Below, in pieces: positions 6,649-6,831 of a DNA stretch of 6,831 nucleotides. The notes beneath the pieces were generated by a model, which ran no database searches, was not told the origin of the DNA, and was given only the letters and a program-made list of their open reading frames with translations. The translations under genes were made by a program, and so were the position numbers. Location of the stretch: contig JAIOIM010000724.1 of assembly GCA_019912505.1 (NCBI GenBank), forward strand, positions 1-6,831, read 5' to 3'. Positions within the stretch are counted from its first letter, which is position 1, and each line of letters starts with the position of its first letter. Source of the DNA: Ignavibacteriaceae bacterium (GTDB lineage: Bacteria; Bacteroidota; Ignavibacteria; Ignavibacteriales; Ignavibacteriaceae).

Positions 6649-6831
6649 AGCTCATCAAATTTAAAATATTATATATTGTATCGCGCAATTCTTTTCGGTG
6701 GCTTACAATATCAACAAAACCGTGTTCTAACAAAAACTCGCTGCGCTGAAAACCTTCCGGCAGGTCTTTCCCAATTGTTTGCTTAATTACTCTAGGTCCG
6801 GCAAAACCTATAAGCGCTCTCGGCTCCGCAA
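6647..6831 (-). CDS. accD: Acetyl-CoA carboxylase carboxyltransferase subunit beta, C-terminal fragment
   Basis: Only the last 60 complete codons lie in the window; the gene continues past base 6831. With AccA, AccD transfers the carboxyl group from biotin on the carrier protein to acetyl-CoA, making malonyl-CoA for fatty acid synthesis. The visible frame reads AEPRALIGFAGPRVI, then LPEGFQRSEFLLEHGFVD, and ends in a short helix before TGA at 6649-6647. The GFAGPRVI and PEGFQRSEFLLEHG segments are hallmarks of the AccD C-terminus and are more specific than the wider carboxyltransferase (crotonase-like) family. The N-terminal zinc ribbon would be outside the window. The stop lies seven bases before the inferred panC start, so the two genes probably form an operon read toward glnS. 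Confidence 0.93.
   Translation of the reverse strand, partial: AEPRALIGFAGPRVIKQTIGKDLPEGFQRSEFLLEHGFVDIVSHRKELRDTIYNILNLMS

Overview
The window is AT-rich chromosomal DNA, probably from a member of the Bacteroidota/Ignavibacteriota (FCB) group. Three observations support this. Two TAnnTTTG elements, the -7 box typical of the Bacteroidota housekeeping sigma factor, lie upstream of the first two plus-strand genes. gltX and glnS have AT-rich starts without a Shine-Dalgarno. The proteins read like FCB homologues. The lineage is an inference; nothing in the window proves it. I see no mobile element, tRNA, rRNA or CRISPR, and no gene-free gap longer than about 95 bases.

Layout. On the plus strand, 62-2425 encodes a soluble hybrid histidine kinase: a cysteine-rich GAF-like sensor, HisKA, a HATPase domain with degenerate N and G1 boxes, and three receiver domains in series. 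A GC hairpin overlapping its stop codon looks like its terminator. Next come glutamyl-tRNA synthetase (gltX, 2519-3979) and, 18 bases later, glutaminyl-tRNA synthetase (glnS, 3998-5701), probably co-transcribed from a promoter in the 93-base gap before gltX. On the minus strand, converging on glnS, are pantothenate synthetase (panC, ending at 5791) and, upstream of it, the last 60 codons of accD (acetyl-CoA carboxylase carboxyltransferase beta, cut by the window edge).

How the genes relate. gltX and glnS supply Glu-tRNA and Gln-tRNA directly, so this organism need not make Gln-tRNA by the amidotransferase route. accD and panC form a tight pair linking malonyl-CoA synthesis with the pathway to CoA and the acyl-carrier-protein prosthetic group. 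The kinase shows no evident functional link to its neighbours and appears to be its own transcription unit.

The points most worth a second look are the kinase's missing N-box asparagine (Phe289), its CxxC-C-C sensor domain, its three receivers with no HPt or DNA-binding output, and panC, whose conserved reading frame extends upstream of any ATG, GTG or TTG and may begin at an AUC codon behind a Shine-Dalgarno. Most of the window is ordinary housekeeping sequence; I see no clearly new multi-gene system.
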